Part shown: positions 42,460 to 50,355 of the stretch, one piece after another
Layout of the letters: each line of letters opens with the position of its first letter
How positions within the stretch are numbered: position 1 is the first letter of the stretch
Source: Phycicoccus sonneratiae
GTDB lineage: Bacteria > Actinomycetota > Actinomycetes > Actinomycetales > Dermatophilaceae
Direction: 5' to 3'
Length of the DNA: 64,000 bases
Assembly: GCF_016887965.1 (NCBI RefSeq)
Contig: NZ_JAFDVD010000014.1
Coordinates: 34,811 to 98,810 of the forward strand
Notes under the pieces: model-generated
Told to the model about the DNA's origin: nothing
The model's database searches: none
What the model saw: the letters and a program-made list of their open reading frames with translations, nothing else
Made by a program: the position numbers and the translations under genes

Positions 42460-44742
42460 GTGTCCAGCCCGGCCCAACACCTCGCCCGCGTCGCGCGCGG
42501 GTCGCGGTCCGAGCGGCTGCTCCACGTCGAGCACGTCCCGGCCCGTCCGGCCCGGCTCGCCGAGTGGCCGGCGGACCTCGCACCACCGGTGCTCGCCGCG
42601 CTCCTCGGCGCCGGGATGGAGCGGCCCTGGAGCCACCAGCGCGAGGCCATCGACCTCGTCCGCGCCGGCCAGCACGTCGTGCTCTCGACGGGGACGGCCT
42701 CGGGCAAGAGCCTGGGCTACCTCGTGCCCGTCCTCGGCAGCATCGTCGACGGCGCCGCGCGCGGGGGGCTGCGGCGGCCGACCACCCTCTACCTGTCCCC
42801 CACCAAGGCGCTGGCCGCCGACCAGCTGGCCCGCATCGAGTCCCTCGCGGTGCCCGGCGTGCGCGCCGCGACCTACGACGGCGACACCCCGCCCGACGAG
42901 CGGCGCTGGGTGCGCGAGCACGCCGACGTCGTCCTGACCAACCCCGACCTGCTCCACCACTCGCTGCTGCCCGGGCACGAGCGCTGGTCGGGGTTCCTCC
43001 GCGGGCTGCGCTACGTGGTCGTCGACGAGTGCCACGTGTACCGCGGCGTCTTCGGCGCCCACGTCGCGGCCGTGCTGCGGCGGCTGCGCCGTGTCGCGGG
43101 GCGGTACGGCGCGACGCCCACCGTCGTCCTCGCCTCCGCGACCGTCAGCGACCCGGCCGGTCACGCCTCACGGCTCACCGGCCTGCCGGTGCGCGCCGTG
43201 ACGCACGACGGCTCCCCCCGGGGCGCGATGACGTTCGCCCTCTGGGAGCCCGAGACCGGCGAGGACGGCGAGCGGCGGTCCGCGACCACCGAGGCCGCCG
43301 AGCTGCTCGCCGGGCTCGTGGAACAGGGCGTCCAGACCGTGGCCTTCGCCCGGAGCCGGGCCGGTGCCGAGGCCCTGGCCACCGGTGCCCGCCGCCGGCT
43401 CGAGGGCATCGACCCGGAGGCCGCCGGCGCGGTGGCGGCCTACCGCGGGGGCTACCTGCCGCAGGACCGGCGCGAGCTGGAGCGCGGGCTGCGCGCCGGG
43501 ACGCTGCGCGGGCTCGCGGCGACGACCGCGCTCGAGCTGGGGATCGACGTGAGCGGGCTCGACGCCGTCGTCATGGCCGGCTGGCCCGGGCGGCGGGCCA
43601 GCCTCTGGCAGCAGGCCGGCCGCGCGGGGCGCTCGGGGGCCGAGTCGCTCGCCGTGCTCGTCGCCGCCGACGACCCGCTCGACGCCTACCTCGTGCGACA
43701 CCCCGAGGCGATCTTCGGCGCCCCGCTGGAGAGCACGGTCGTGGACCCGGAGAACCCCCACGTCCTCGCTCCGCACCTCGCGGCGGCGGCCGCCGAACTG
43801 CCGATCGGCGAGGCCGACCTCGAGCTGTTCGGGCCCGGGGCCCGCACGCTGCTCGACGTGCTCGTCGCGAACGGCATCCTCCGGCGCCGCCCGACCGGCT
43901 GGTTCTGGGCCCGTGAGGACCGACCGGCCGAGCACATCTCGCTGCGCGGGGCGAGCGACGTCGTCGCGGTCGTCGAGACCCGCACCGGCCGGGTCGTCGG
44001 CACGGTCGACGAGGCCGCCGCCCACGCCCAGGTGCACACCGGGGCGGTGCACCTGCACCAGGGCGAGACGTGGGTGGTGACCGAGCTCGACCTCGACGCG
44101 CGGACCGCCCACGCCGTGCGCGGCGACCCCGGCTGGTCGACGACCGCGCAGTCGGTGAGCCGCTTCGACATCCTCACGACCGACCGGGTGCACGAGCGGG
44201 CGCGCGTCACGACCTGCTTCGGGGCGGTGCGCGTGACCGGGCAGGTGACCGGGTTCGTGCGGCGGCTGCCGAGCGGCGAGGTGATCGGCCGCCACCCCCT
44301 CGAGCTCCCCGAGCGAGCGCTGACCACGAAGGCCGTGTGGTGGACCGTGGACCCCGACGTGCTCGCGGCGTCGGGGGTCGCGGAGGCCGACGTGCCCGGT
44401 TCCCTGCACGCGGCGGAGCACGCGGCCATCGGGATGCTCCCGCTCGTCGCGACCTCCGACCGCTGGGACGTCGGCGGGGTCTCGACCGCCCTCCACCCCG
44501 ACACCGGCCTGCCGACCGTCATGGTCTTCGACGGGTACCCGGGGGGCGCCGGGTTCGCCGAGCGGGCCTTCGACGCCTTCGGGGAGTGGGTCGGCGCGAC
44601 CCGGGACGCGGTGCTGGGCTGCGCCTGCCGCACGGGGTGCCCGGCCTGCGTGCAGTCGCCCAAGTGCGGCAACGGCAACGAGCCGCTCGACAAGGCCGGG
44701 GCGGTCGTGGTGCTCGAGCTGGCGCTCGCCTCGGCGGGCTGA
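42460..44742 (+). CDS. DEAD/DEAH-box helicase with C-terminal zinc domain (MrfA/YprA-like)
   Basis: A 760-residue superfamily 2 helicase. Motif I is STGTASGKS near residue 75, motif II VVDECH near 191, motif III SATVS, and motif VI QQAGRAGRSG near 385. The C-terminus has the four-Cys cluster CACRTGCPACVQSPKC of the MZB/DUF1998 domain. Bacillus MrfA acts in repair of mitomycin C damage, so DNA repair is the likely job. GTG 42460 has a -10-like TACCGT 7 bases before it, suggesting a leaderless mRNA. It is the 'helicase' of the conserved helicase/secretion neighbourhood with the Tad genes downstream. Confidence 0.92.
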   Translation: MSSPAQHLARVARGSRSERLLHVEHVPARPARLAEWPADLAPPVLAALLGAGMERPWSHQREAIDLVRAGQHVVLSTGTASGKSLGYLVPVLGSIVDGAARGGLRRPTTLYLSPTKALAADQLARIESLAVPGVRAATYDGDTPPDERRWVREHADVVLTNPDLLHHSLLPGHERWSGFLRGLRYVVVDECHVYRGVFGAHVAAVLRRLRRVAGRYGATPTVVLASATVSDPAGHASRLTGLPVRAVTHDGSPRGAMTFALWEPETGEDGERRSATTEAAELLAGLVEQGVQTVAFARSRAGAEALATGARRRLEGIDPEAAGAVAAYRGGYLPQDRRELERGLRAGTLRGLAATTALELGIDVSGLDAVVMAGWPGRRASLWQQAGRAGRSGAESLAVLVAADDPLDAYLVRHPEAIFGAPLESTVVDPENPHVLAPHLAAAAAELPIGEADLELFGPGARTLLDVLVANGILRRRPTGWFWAREDRPAEHISLRGASDVVAVVETRTGRVVGTVDEAAAHAQVHTGAVHLHQGETWVVTELDLDARTAHAVRGDPGWSTTAQSVSRFDILTTDRVHERARVTTCFGAVRVTGQVTGFVRRLPSGEVIGRHPLELPERALTTKAVWWTVDPDVLAASGVAEADVPGSLHAAEHAAIGMLPLVATSDRWDVGGVSTALHPDTGLPTVMVFDGYPGGAGFAERAFDAFGEWVGATRDAVLGCACRTGCPACVQSPKCGNGNEPLDKAGAVVVLELALASAG

Positions 44743-44847
44743 CCCGGACCGCTCCCCGGCGTTGTCGTGATGGCACCGCACGACCAGGTACCAGCCCGTC
44801 GGCACCTGGGCGGTCGCGCCCCCCGCACGGGCGGTAGCCTGCCCGGC

Positions 44848-45327
44848 ATGGTGCTCCTCGGCGTGGTCCTCGTCCTCCTGGCCCTCGGTGCCGGCGCCGC
44901 GATGGTGCTCGGCTCGGTGCGCCTCGAGGACCCGGTGTCGATGAACATCCTCGGCGGCACCGTGGACCTGCCGCCGGTCGTCTTCCTCGTCGGCGGCATG
45001 GTCGTCATCACCGTGTTCTGGCTCGGCTGGGCCGTGCTGCGCGCGGGCCTGCGCCGTGGCCACCGCCGCCGGGTCGAGACCCGCGAGGCCGAGAAGGCCG
45101 CGGAGCAGGAGCGGATCGCCGAGCAGCAGCGGATGAAGGAGGAGGTGGCGACCCGCGAGCGCCTCCTCGAGGAGGAGCGTCGGCGCCACGAGGACGAGAC
45201 CGCGGCCCTGCGCCGGCAGGCCGACGACCGGGTCGCCGAGCAGCACGCCTCGACCGAGACCGCCCGCCGCCGCGCCGAGGTCGCCGAGGCCAACGCCGAC
45301 CGACCGGACGCCGGCCCCACCGCCTGA
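44848..45327 (+). CDS. Membrane-anchored coiled-coil protein (LapA-like)
   Basis: A 159-residue protein. Two hydrophobic segments (about 2-24 and 44-66) are followed by a long charged helix of Glu, Arg, Ala and Gln from 70 to 145, strongly coiled-coil. It resembles lipopolysaccharide-assembly LapA-type anchors, but that fits poorly with a monoderm. ATG 44848 follows a TAGCCT -10 by 7 bases (leaderless). It runs convergent to the TadE-like gene, which has no stop before this gene (see 45328-45720). Function unknown. Confidence 0.72.
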   Translation: MVLLGVVLVLLALGAGAAMVLGSVRLEDPVSMNILGGTVDLPPVVFLVGGMVVITVFWLGWAVLRAGLRRGHRRRVETREAEKAAEQERIAEQQRMKEEVATRERLLEEERRRHEDETAALRRQADDRVAEQHASTETARRRAEVAEANADRPDAGPTA

Positions 45328-45720
45328 CCCGGCCCGACCACCCGACCGGGCGCCCACCGCCGCGAGGCCCGCGCGAGCCCGCCCCTCGACCGTCGCCGGG
45401 AGGCCCGGCCACCACGACGGGACCCGTCGACGCACCCGCACGCGCACGTCGACGCCGCCCCCCGGGGCCGGCTCGCACGCGACGAGCTCAGCGGCGTTGG
45501 CCCGCGCGACCGCTCCTGCAGCCACGCAGTCCACGGGTGCGCCGGAGGCCAGCGGCGCCGCGGCCGCCAGCGCCGCGAGGTCGGCGGCGCCACGCGCCGA
45601 GCGGGCGTCGCGCACCGCCGCCGCGACGAGCAGCCCGCCGCCGAGGACGACCGTGAGGGCCGCCACCGCCCCGACGACGAGCACCGTGGCGCTCCCGCGC
45701 TCGGGCCGACCCCGGCTCAC
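45328..45720 (-). CDS. Rv3655c-like TadE-family protein, 3' end undefined
   Basis: The first 130 codons form a short exported pseudopilin-like protein: RGSATVLVVGAVAALTVVL as membrane segment, then DARSARGAADLAALAAA, as in the TadE-like protein of helicase/secretion loci. Its GTG overlaps the preceding TadE stop (GTGA). No stop follows in this frame until 43168, so the frame runs antisense through two other genes for 850 codons; the other two frames also stay open to 45008 or beyond. The end given here is where the conserved domain fades, not a stop codon. A lost stop, sequence error or a true long overlap are all possible. Confidence 0.6.
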
Positions 45721-46067
45721 GGGGCGCTCTCGAGCCGCGCCTCGGCCACACCCTCCGGGGCCCCGACGGCACCGACCCGGGCGAGGACGGGCACCGGGCG
45801 CGAGCGCACGGTGACGCGGACCGTGCGCGACCCGACGACGAGGTCGGCGGTGGCCCCCGCCGGGGCACGGGCCAGCGCCAACGCACGGGCGCGCTCGACG
45901 GGTTCGCCCCGGGCCAGCAGCCGCGCGCCGACCTGGGCGGCGTCGAGGCAGCGCACGCGGTCGATCCCGAGCCGCAGGGCCCCGAGGGCGACGGCCAGGA
46001 CGAGGAGCAGGGCGGGGAGGGCCACCGCCAGCTCGGCGGTGGCCGCCCCCCGCTCGACCCGGGTCAC
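45717..46067 (-). CDS. TadE-like pilus assembly protein
   Basis: A 116-residue protein with the TadE opening RGAATAELAVALPALLLVLAV, a short pseudopilin-like processing region (Glu five after the cleavage site) and a small beta-rich exported domain. Pseudopilins of this kind work with the TadA motor and Flp pilin. GTG 46067 overlaps the stop of the DUF4244 gene, and its stop overlaps the next start, so four small genes are translated in series. Confidence 0.82.
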   Translation of the reverse strand: MTRVERGAATAELAVALPALLLVLAVALGALRLGIDRVRCLDAAQVGARLLARGEPVERARALALARAPAGATADLVVGSRTVRVTVRSRPVPVLARVGAVGAPEGVAEARLESAP

Positions 46068-46282
46068 GTGCCGAGCGCGCCGACGATGATCGAGGTCAGC
46101 GCGCTCTTGACCGGCCCCGACCTGACGACGACGAGCAGCAGCGCGGCGAAGGCCACGGCGGCCACCGTGCCGACCGCGTACTCGGCGGTGGTCATGCCCT
46201 CCTCCCCGTGCCGGCGCAGCCTGGCCAGCGCCTCCCGGGTGTGGTGTGCCGCGATCCTCGCGGTCCGGACGCGTGCGGTCAT
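46064..46282 (-). CDS. DUF4244 Flp-like pilin
   Basis: A 72-residue protein. EEGMTTAEYAVGTVAAVAFAALLLVV near residue 27 is the Flp-type processing site and helix: Gly before the cut, Glu at plus five, then about 20 hydrophobic residues. It probably forms the pilus filament of the Tad machine. GAGGAGG stands 5 bases before the ATG. A 161-base gap separates it from the TadC-like gene, so pilin genes may have their own promoter, which fits the need for more pilin than motor. Confidence 0.85.
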   Translation of the reverse strand: MTARVRTARIAAHHTREALARLRRHGEEGMTTAEYAVGTVAAVAFAALLLVVVRSGPVKSALTSIIVGALGT

Positions 46283-46374
46283 GGGTCCTCCTCGGTGTGG
46301 TGGACGCGCCGGTCGCGCCCTCGGGTCGACCCTCGGCGAGCGAGGGGCTCCGGCGGAAGGGACGGGCTCCGGCC

Positions 46375-46413
46375 TGTGGACGACGGCTCCGGACCGTCCA
46401 CCTGTGGACGACG
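46375..46413. repeat. TGTGGACGACG direct repeats in the Tad intergenic gap
   Basis: TGTGGACGACG occurs at 46375-46385 and 46403-46413. The second copy forms a perfect 7-bp dyad with CGTCCAC (46395-46401). Two more copies lie before the first Tad gene (49646-49656 and, one base shorter, 49674-49683), with a reverse copy of the core near 49718-49725. The core differs in one base from the DnaA box TTGTCCACA read on the other strand. Confidence 0.5.
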
Positions 46414-46443
46414 CACCAACCGGCCGGGGCCGCGGCAGCCGCC

Positions 46444-46977
46444 TCACGCGACCGACCCGAGGAGCAGCAGCACGACGGGGACGACCGTGGTGGCGACGAA
46501 GCCGGGGAGGAAGCAGGCGCCGAGGGGCAGCACGAGCAGCACCCCGGCGCGGTGCACCGCGGCCTCGACGCGTCGGGCCTCCGAGGCGCGCATCCGGGCG
46601 GCGGCGTCCTCGAGCAGCCCCGCCGGTGCCGCCCCGGCCGCGAGCGCGGCGTGCCACGCGGCCGCCGCCGGGGCCCAGCCCGGGCCCACGCGCGCCCAGG
46701 CGCCGTCGGGGGACTCGCCCCAGCGGTGGGCGGCGGCCACGACGGCGAGCTCGCGCCCCGCGGACCCCTCGTCGACGGCCGCGACGGCCTCGAGGCACTC
46801 GACGGCGCCACTGCCCCCGCGCAGCACCGCGGCGAGCATCGTCAGGGCGGAGGCGGCGTCGTCGAGGGTGGCGGGACCGCCCGACCGGACCGGCGACGCC
46901 ACGCGACAGGGACGGCCCGCGCGGCGCGGTGGGGACAGCACGACCGCGAGGAGGACGAGGGCGAGGACCGCGGTCAC
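46444..46977 (-). CDS. TadC-like secretion F-domain protein
   Basis: A 177-residue membrane protein, shorter than classical TadC (about 300), as in other actinobacterial Tad loci. A T2SSF/GspF region covers residues 40-165 with LDDAASALTMLAAVLRGGSG at its start and a hydrophobic C-terminus. It forms the inner-membrane platform together with the TadB-like protein, whose stop overlaps its GTG start. The gene is the last of the motor part of the operon. Confidence 0.82.
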   Translation of the reverse strand: MTAVLALVLLAVVLSPPRRAGRPCRVASPVRSGGPATLDDAASALTMLAAVLRGGSGAVECLEAVAAVDEGSAGRELAVVAAAHRWGESPDGAWARVGPGWAPAAAAWHAALAAGAAPAGLLEDAAARMRASEARRVEAAVHRAGVLLVLPLGACFLPGFVATTVVPVVLLLLGSVA

Positions 46978-47681
46978 GGCCTGCCGTCCGTGCGACCGGG
47001 GCGGACCGCACGCGCCACGAGCCCGCGCGACCACCACCACCCGACCACGGTGAGGGCGAGCCCGGTGCCGACGGACACGCGCGCGACCGCGGACCCGTAG
47101 AGCGCACCCGGTGACAGGCCGAGGAGCACCCCCACGAGGGGACCGGCCAGCGGCAGCAGGGTGAGCAGTCGCATGGAGGCCCGCGGCCCGGCGACCGCGG
47201 CGGCGACCCGTTCGCGCGCCGCCACGCGCTCGCGGACGGCGGCGGCCGCACCTGCGGTGGTGCGTGACGCGGCGGCGCCGGTGTGCTCGGAGAGGCGCCA
47301 GGCCCGGGCGAGGACGACGAGGTCGCCCGAGACGTCCGGTCCGGTGCGGCGAGGTGGGTCCACGAGGCACGCGGAGACCTCGAGACCGCGGGCGGCCGCC
47401 TGCGCCACCCGCGGTCCGAGCCACGGGGCGCCGGACCGGACAGCGGGGCTGCGCGCGGCGACCTCGACGGCGGAGCGCAGGTCGAGGCCGGCCCGCAGGC
47501 CCACCGCCGTGACCTCGGCGAGCTCGGCCACCCAGTCACCGTCCGGCTCTCGCCGCCGCCGGCGGGTACCCGCCAGGTGCCGCACGGCCGAGAGCCGACC
47601 GAGGAGCTCGGCCGGGGCCCCGGACGAGGCCGCCGGCCAGAGGAGCACGGCCGCCACGAGCAGCAGCAGGGGGGTGGTCAT
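46974..47681 (-). CDS. TadB-like secretion F-domain protein
   Basis: A 235-residue membrane protein with an N-terminal helix, a soluble GspF region (ELAEVTAVGLRAGLDLRSAVEVAA near 52) and two C-terminal helices. It is the second platform subunit of the Tad machine. ATG 47681 overlaps the TadA stop, and its own stop overlaps the TadC start. Order and coupling match the helicase/secretion neighbourhood of actinobacteria. Confidence 0.85.
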   Translation of the reverse strand: MTTPLLLLVAAVLLWPAASSGAPAELLGRLSAVRHLAGTRRRRREPDGDWVAELAEVTAVGLRAGLDLRSAVEVAARSPAVRSGAPWLGPRVAQAAARGLEVSACLVDPPRRTGPDVSGDLVVLARAWRLSEHTGAAASRTTAGAAAAVRERVAARERVAAAVAGPRASMRLLTLLPLAGPLVGVLLGLSPGALYGSAVARVSVGTGLALTVVGWWWSRGLVARAVRPGRTDGRP

Positions 47682-48850
47682 GCCACACCCTCGGCGAACC
47701 CCTGCGGGAGGAGGTCGGCCAGCGCCGGCCACGCCGGGGCGCGGCGGGGGCCCGACGGCGTGTCGACGAGGGCGGTGTGGACCGCCACGAGCCCGTCGGG
47801 ACCGGCGCGGGGCACGCCGAGCCGATGCACCCGGCGCCCCGAGCCGTCGCGCACGACGTGGACCACCACGTCGAGGGCGCCGCGCAGCTGGGCGTGGACG
47901 GCCTCCCGGGGCAACCCGGCGAGGGTGCCGAGCGCCTCGAGCCGCGCGGGCACCTCCTCGGGGCCGTTGGCGTGCAACGTGCCGGCGCCGCCCTCGTGGC
48001 CGGTGTTCAGGGCGGCGAGGAGCTCGCGGACCTCGGGGCCGCGGACCTCGCCGACGACGAGGCGGTCGGGGCGCATGCGCAGCGCCTGGCGCACGAGCGC
48101 GGACATCGCGACCTCGCCGGCCCCCTCGACGTTGGCCGCTCGACCCTGGAGACGGACGACGTGGGGGTGGGCCGGGTCGAGCTCGCGGACGTCCTCGACG
48201 ACGACGAGCCGTTCGGCGGGGTCGCACTCGGCGAGCAGCGCACCGAGCACCGTCGTCTTGCCGGCCCCGGTGCCCCCGGTGACGAGGAGGCTGCGCCGGC
48301 CGCGGACCAGCGCCCGGAGCAGCACCCCGGTGGCCGCGCTGGCGCCACCGGCCGCGACGAGGTCGTCGACGCCGACCATCCGCCGCCGGGGCACCCGGAG
48401 GCTGACGTGCGGCCCCTGCTCGACGAGCGGCGGCAGCACCGCGTGCAGGCGGACCCCACCGGGCAGCAGGCCGTCGACCCACGGCTGGGCGTCGTCGAGG
48501 CGGCGTCCCGCCAGCCCGGCCAGCCGCACCGCGAGCGACCGGAGCTCGCCGGGCGGGACCTCGACGGCCGACCGCTCGACCCCGTCGCCGCGGTCGACCC
48601 ACACCGACCCGTCGCCGTTGACGAGGACGTCGGTCACCCGCTGGTCGGCGACGAGCGGCGCGAGCGGGCCGACCCCGGTGAGCCGCTCGGCGAGGGCGGC
48701 CGCGGCCGGCTCCGGTCCGTGCGCCCGCGCGTGCGGGCCGGTCCCGACCGACGGACCCGCACCGCCGGCGGGTCCGAGCCCGGCACGGATGGAGCGCTCG
48801 ACGCCCTCACGGACGAGGTCGGCGCCGGACGCGACCCCGACGCCGTTCAC
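47678..48850 (-). CDS. tadA: TadA/CpaF-family secretion ATPase
   Basis: A 390-residue motor ATPase. Walker A reads VTGGTGAGKTT near residue 193, the Asp and Walker B boxes follow (VVVEDVRELDPAHPHVV, RLVVGEVRGPE), and the conserved His box is in NTGHEGGAGTLHANGPEE. It powers pilin assembly or secretion. GTG 48850 overlaps the stop of the CpaE-like gene. The start is 31 codons downstream of a longer open frame that has no family similarity. Confidence 0.92.
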   Translation of the reverse strand: MNGVGVASGADLVREGVERSIRAGLGPAGGAGPSVGTGPHARAHGPEPAAAALAERLTGVGPLAPLVADQRVTDVLVNGDGSVWVDRGDGVERSAVEVPPGELRSLAVRLAGLAGRRLDDAQPWVDGLLPGGVRLHAVLPPLVEQGPHVSLRVPRRRMVGVDDLVAAGGASAATGVLLRALVRGRRSLLVTGGTGAGKTTVLGALLAECDPAERLVVVEDVRELDPAHPHVVRLQGRAANVEGAGEVAMSALVRQALRMRPDRLVVGEVRGPEVRELLAALNTGHEGGAGTLHANGPEEVPARLEALGTLAGLPREAVHAQLRGALDVVVHVVRDGSGRRVHRLGVPRAGPDGLVAVHTALVDTPSGPRRAPAWPALADLLPQGFAEGVA

Positions 48851-49593
48851 GAGGCCCGCCCGAGAGCGGGTGCCGGCCCGACGGCGACCTCGACGACCCG
48901 GTCGGCGCACCGGCGCACGGCGTCGCCGGACCCGGCGGGCCACGCGCCCCGCTCGGCGTCACGGGCGACGCGTGGGTCGTCCGGGAGGTGCTGGAGGTGG
49001 GTGGCGCCGAGGTGCGCGACGACGTCGTCGAGCACCCCGGCGCTCGGGCGGGGGCCGCGGGTGACGAGCCGGAGGTCGGGGGGTGACGGCCCGGCGTGCG
49101 GGCCACCGCCGAGCCGGTCGACGAGGGCGTCGGCGTCGGCGAGGGACCGGGTGCGCAGACCCGTGAGCACGACGACGAGGGGCGCGTGGCGGAGCACGAG
49201 GGGCAGGTGCGGGGACGACGCCGGCAGGTCGACGACGACGGGTCCGCCCGCGACGGCGGAGTCGAGGACGTCGGCGACCGCGCTCGGCGGGACCTCGACG
49301 CCCGGCTCACCCCCGGCCGAGAGGAGGCGACACCCGGCCTCGGTGGGGAGCGAGCCGAGGACGAGGTCGGGGGGCAGGGCGCCATGGACCGAGGCGAGCG
49401 CGGACCACCGGCGGCCGGCGAGGTGCTCGACGCCGGCGGTGACGTCGAGGCCGCCACCGGTGAGGTCGAGGTCGACGACGGTGACCGGCGGGCCGGCACC
49501 GGCCAGCCGTCTGCCCACGGCGAGGGCCAGCGTGCTCGCGCCGAGCCCGCCCGAGGCGCCGACGACGGCGAGCACGGAGGGTGTGGTGGTCAT
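48847..49593 (-). CDS. CpaE-like/Ssd (septum-site-determining-like) MinD-superfamily protein
   Basis: A 248-residue P-loop protein of the MinD/ParA superfamily. The N-terminal deviant Walker region reads VVGASGGLGASTLAL, with Gly/Ala in place of the usual Lys of KGGxGKT, and VVDLDLTGGGLD is the switch I region. In the helicase/secretion neighbourhood this protein positions the Tad machine; the actinobacterial Ssd relatives also affect septation. Loss of the signature Lys suggests weak or no ATP hydrolysis. It is the first gene of the Tad operon and its upstream gap is 762 bases long. Confidence 0.85.
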   Translation of the reverse strand: MTTTPSVLAVVGASGGLGASTLALAVGRRLAGAGPPVTVVDLDLTGGGLDVTAGVEHLAGRRWSALASVHGALPPDLVLGSLPTEAGCRLLSAGGEPGVEVPPSAVADVLDSAVAGGPVVVDLPASSPHLPLVLRHAPLVVVLTGLRTRSLADADALVDRLGGGPHAGPSPPDLRLVTRGPRPSAGVLDDVVAHLGATHLQHLPDDPRVARDAERGAWPAGSGDAVRRCADRVVEVAVGPAPALGRAS

Positions 49594-49753
49594 GCCCCGA
49601 GCCTGCGGCTCCGGACCGCACCGGAGCCAGGGGAGGTTCCGCACCTGTGGACGACGCGGCCGACGGGCGCTCCTGTGGACGACCGGGGTCCGCGGGTGTC
49701 CGCCTTCGGCCAACGCCACGTCCACAAGCGGCCATCGCACGACGACGCGACGC

Positions 49754-49804
49754 CGGGTCGAGGTGAAACCCGACCCGGATCCGGTCGCGTTTCACCTCGA
49801 CCCG
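49754..49804. terminator. 16-bp perfect hairpin with a 19-base loop
   Basis: CGGGTCGAGGTGAAAC (49754-49769) pairs perfectly with 49789-49804. The loop contains CCGGATCCGG, itself a palindrome, so a branched fold is possible. No gene ends nearby, which is odd for a terminator. Confidence 0.5.
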
Positions 49805-49840
49805 CCACGGCCTGGATGGGCGACCGCGGTCCGGACATGG

Positions 49841-49874
49841 GACGGCCCCGGTCGGGGGGACAACCGGGGCCGTC
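49841..49874. terminator. 12-bp hairpin
   Basis: GACGGCCCCGGT (49841-49852) pairs with 49863-49874 around a 10-base G-rich loop. Together with 49754-49804 and 50086-50120 it bounds the intergenic region before the Tad operon. Confidence 0.5.
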
Positions 49875-50085
49875 GGCGAGCCGAGCTCCGGGGGGGAGAA
49901 GCCGGTTCGCCGGTCGCTCTACCCCGAGGGGGAGCGAGTGGGTCAATCGTGGCTCATGAACAGGCCTCCGCGCAAGCCCGACGAGAACAGTGTCGAAAAC
50001 CTCCTGAGAGGCGGCACAGAACGACGGATTCCGTCGCATCGGAGGGGAAGTTGAACCCTTGACGACCGCCGCGGGCCCGGACGGC

Positions 50086-50120
50086 GACGACGCCCCCGCC
50101 GCGCCGGCGGGGGCGTCGTC
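50086..50120. terminator. 15-bp GC hairpin
   Basis: GACGACGCCCCCGCC (50086-50100) pairs perfectly with 50106-50120 around a 5-base loop. It lies about 235 bases downstream of the Fic-like gene stop and would stop minus-strand transcripts before the Tad region, or plus-strand ones. Confidence 0.6.
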
Positions 50121-50355
50121 CTGCCGCGATGCTCCGGGCGACCAGGCGTGCTCCATGCCGTCGTCGTCCTGGGTCCAGCCCATCACGATCGGTCCATCAG
50201 TGGACTGCCCGCGCGTGGGTACCCGTCGTCTCGCGGTAGGTCGTGCGGTGAGGGGACCCGAGGCGGACCTGAGGTGACCCTCACCTCTCGTTGTACTCCT
50301 GCCGGGCACCCCCGACAACCGGAGGGACCGACGGATCGCCGGACGGTCGGCAAAC

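Larger units (their letters stand above)
49594..50355. other. 762-base non-coding region upstream of the Tad operon
   Basis: Three strong hairpins lie here (49754-49804, 49841-49874, 50086-50120). There are two TGTGGACGAC motifs near 49646-49683, and an AT-richer stretch from about 49940 to 50060 that might hold promoters. A 32-codon open frame from ATG 49956 to TGA 50054 uses rare codons (AGA, ATT, AGT) and has no close ribosome binding site, so I do not call it a gene. No tRNA, 6S, RNase P or tmRNA feature is recognisable. A small RNA or long 5' leader for the Tad operon would fit the spacing. Confidence 0.5.

Noticed and set aside
49956..50054. 32-codon open frame in the Tad upstream region
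   Set aside because: Rare codons, no close ribosome binding site and no known relative; kept only as a remark in the intergenic entry.
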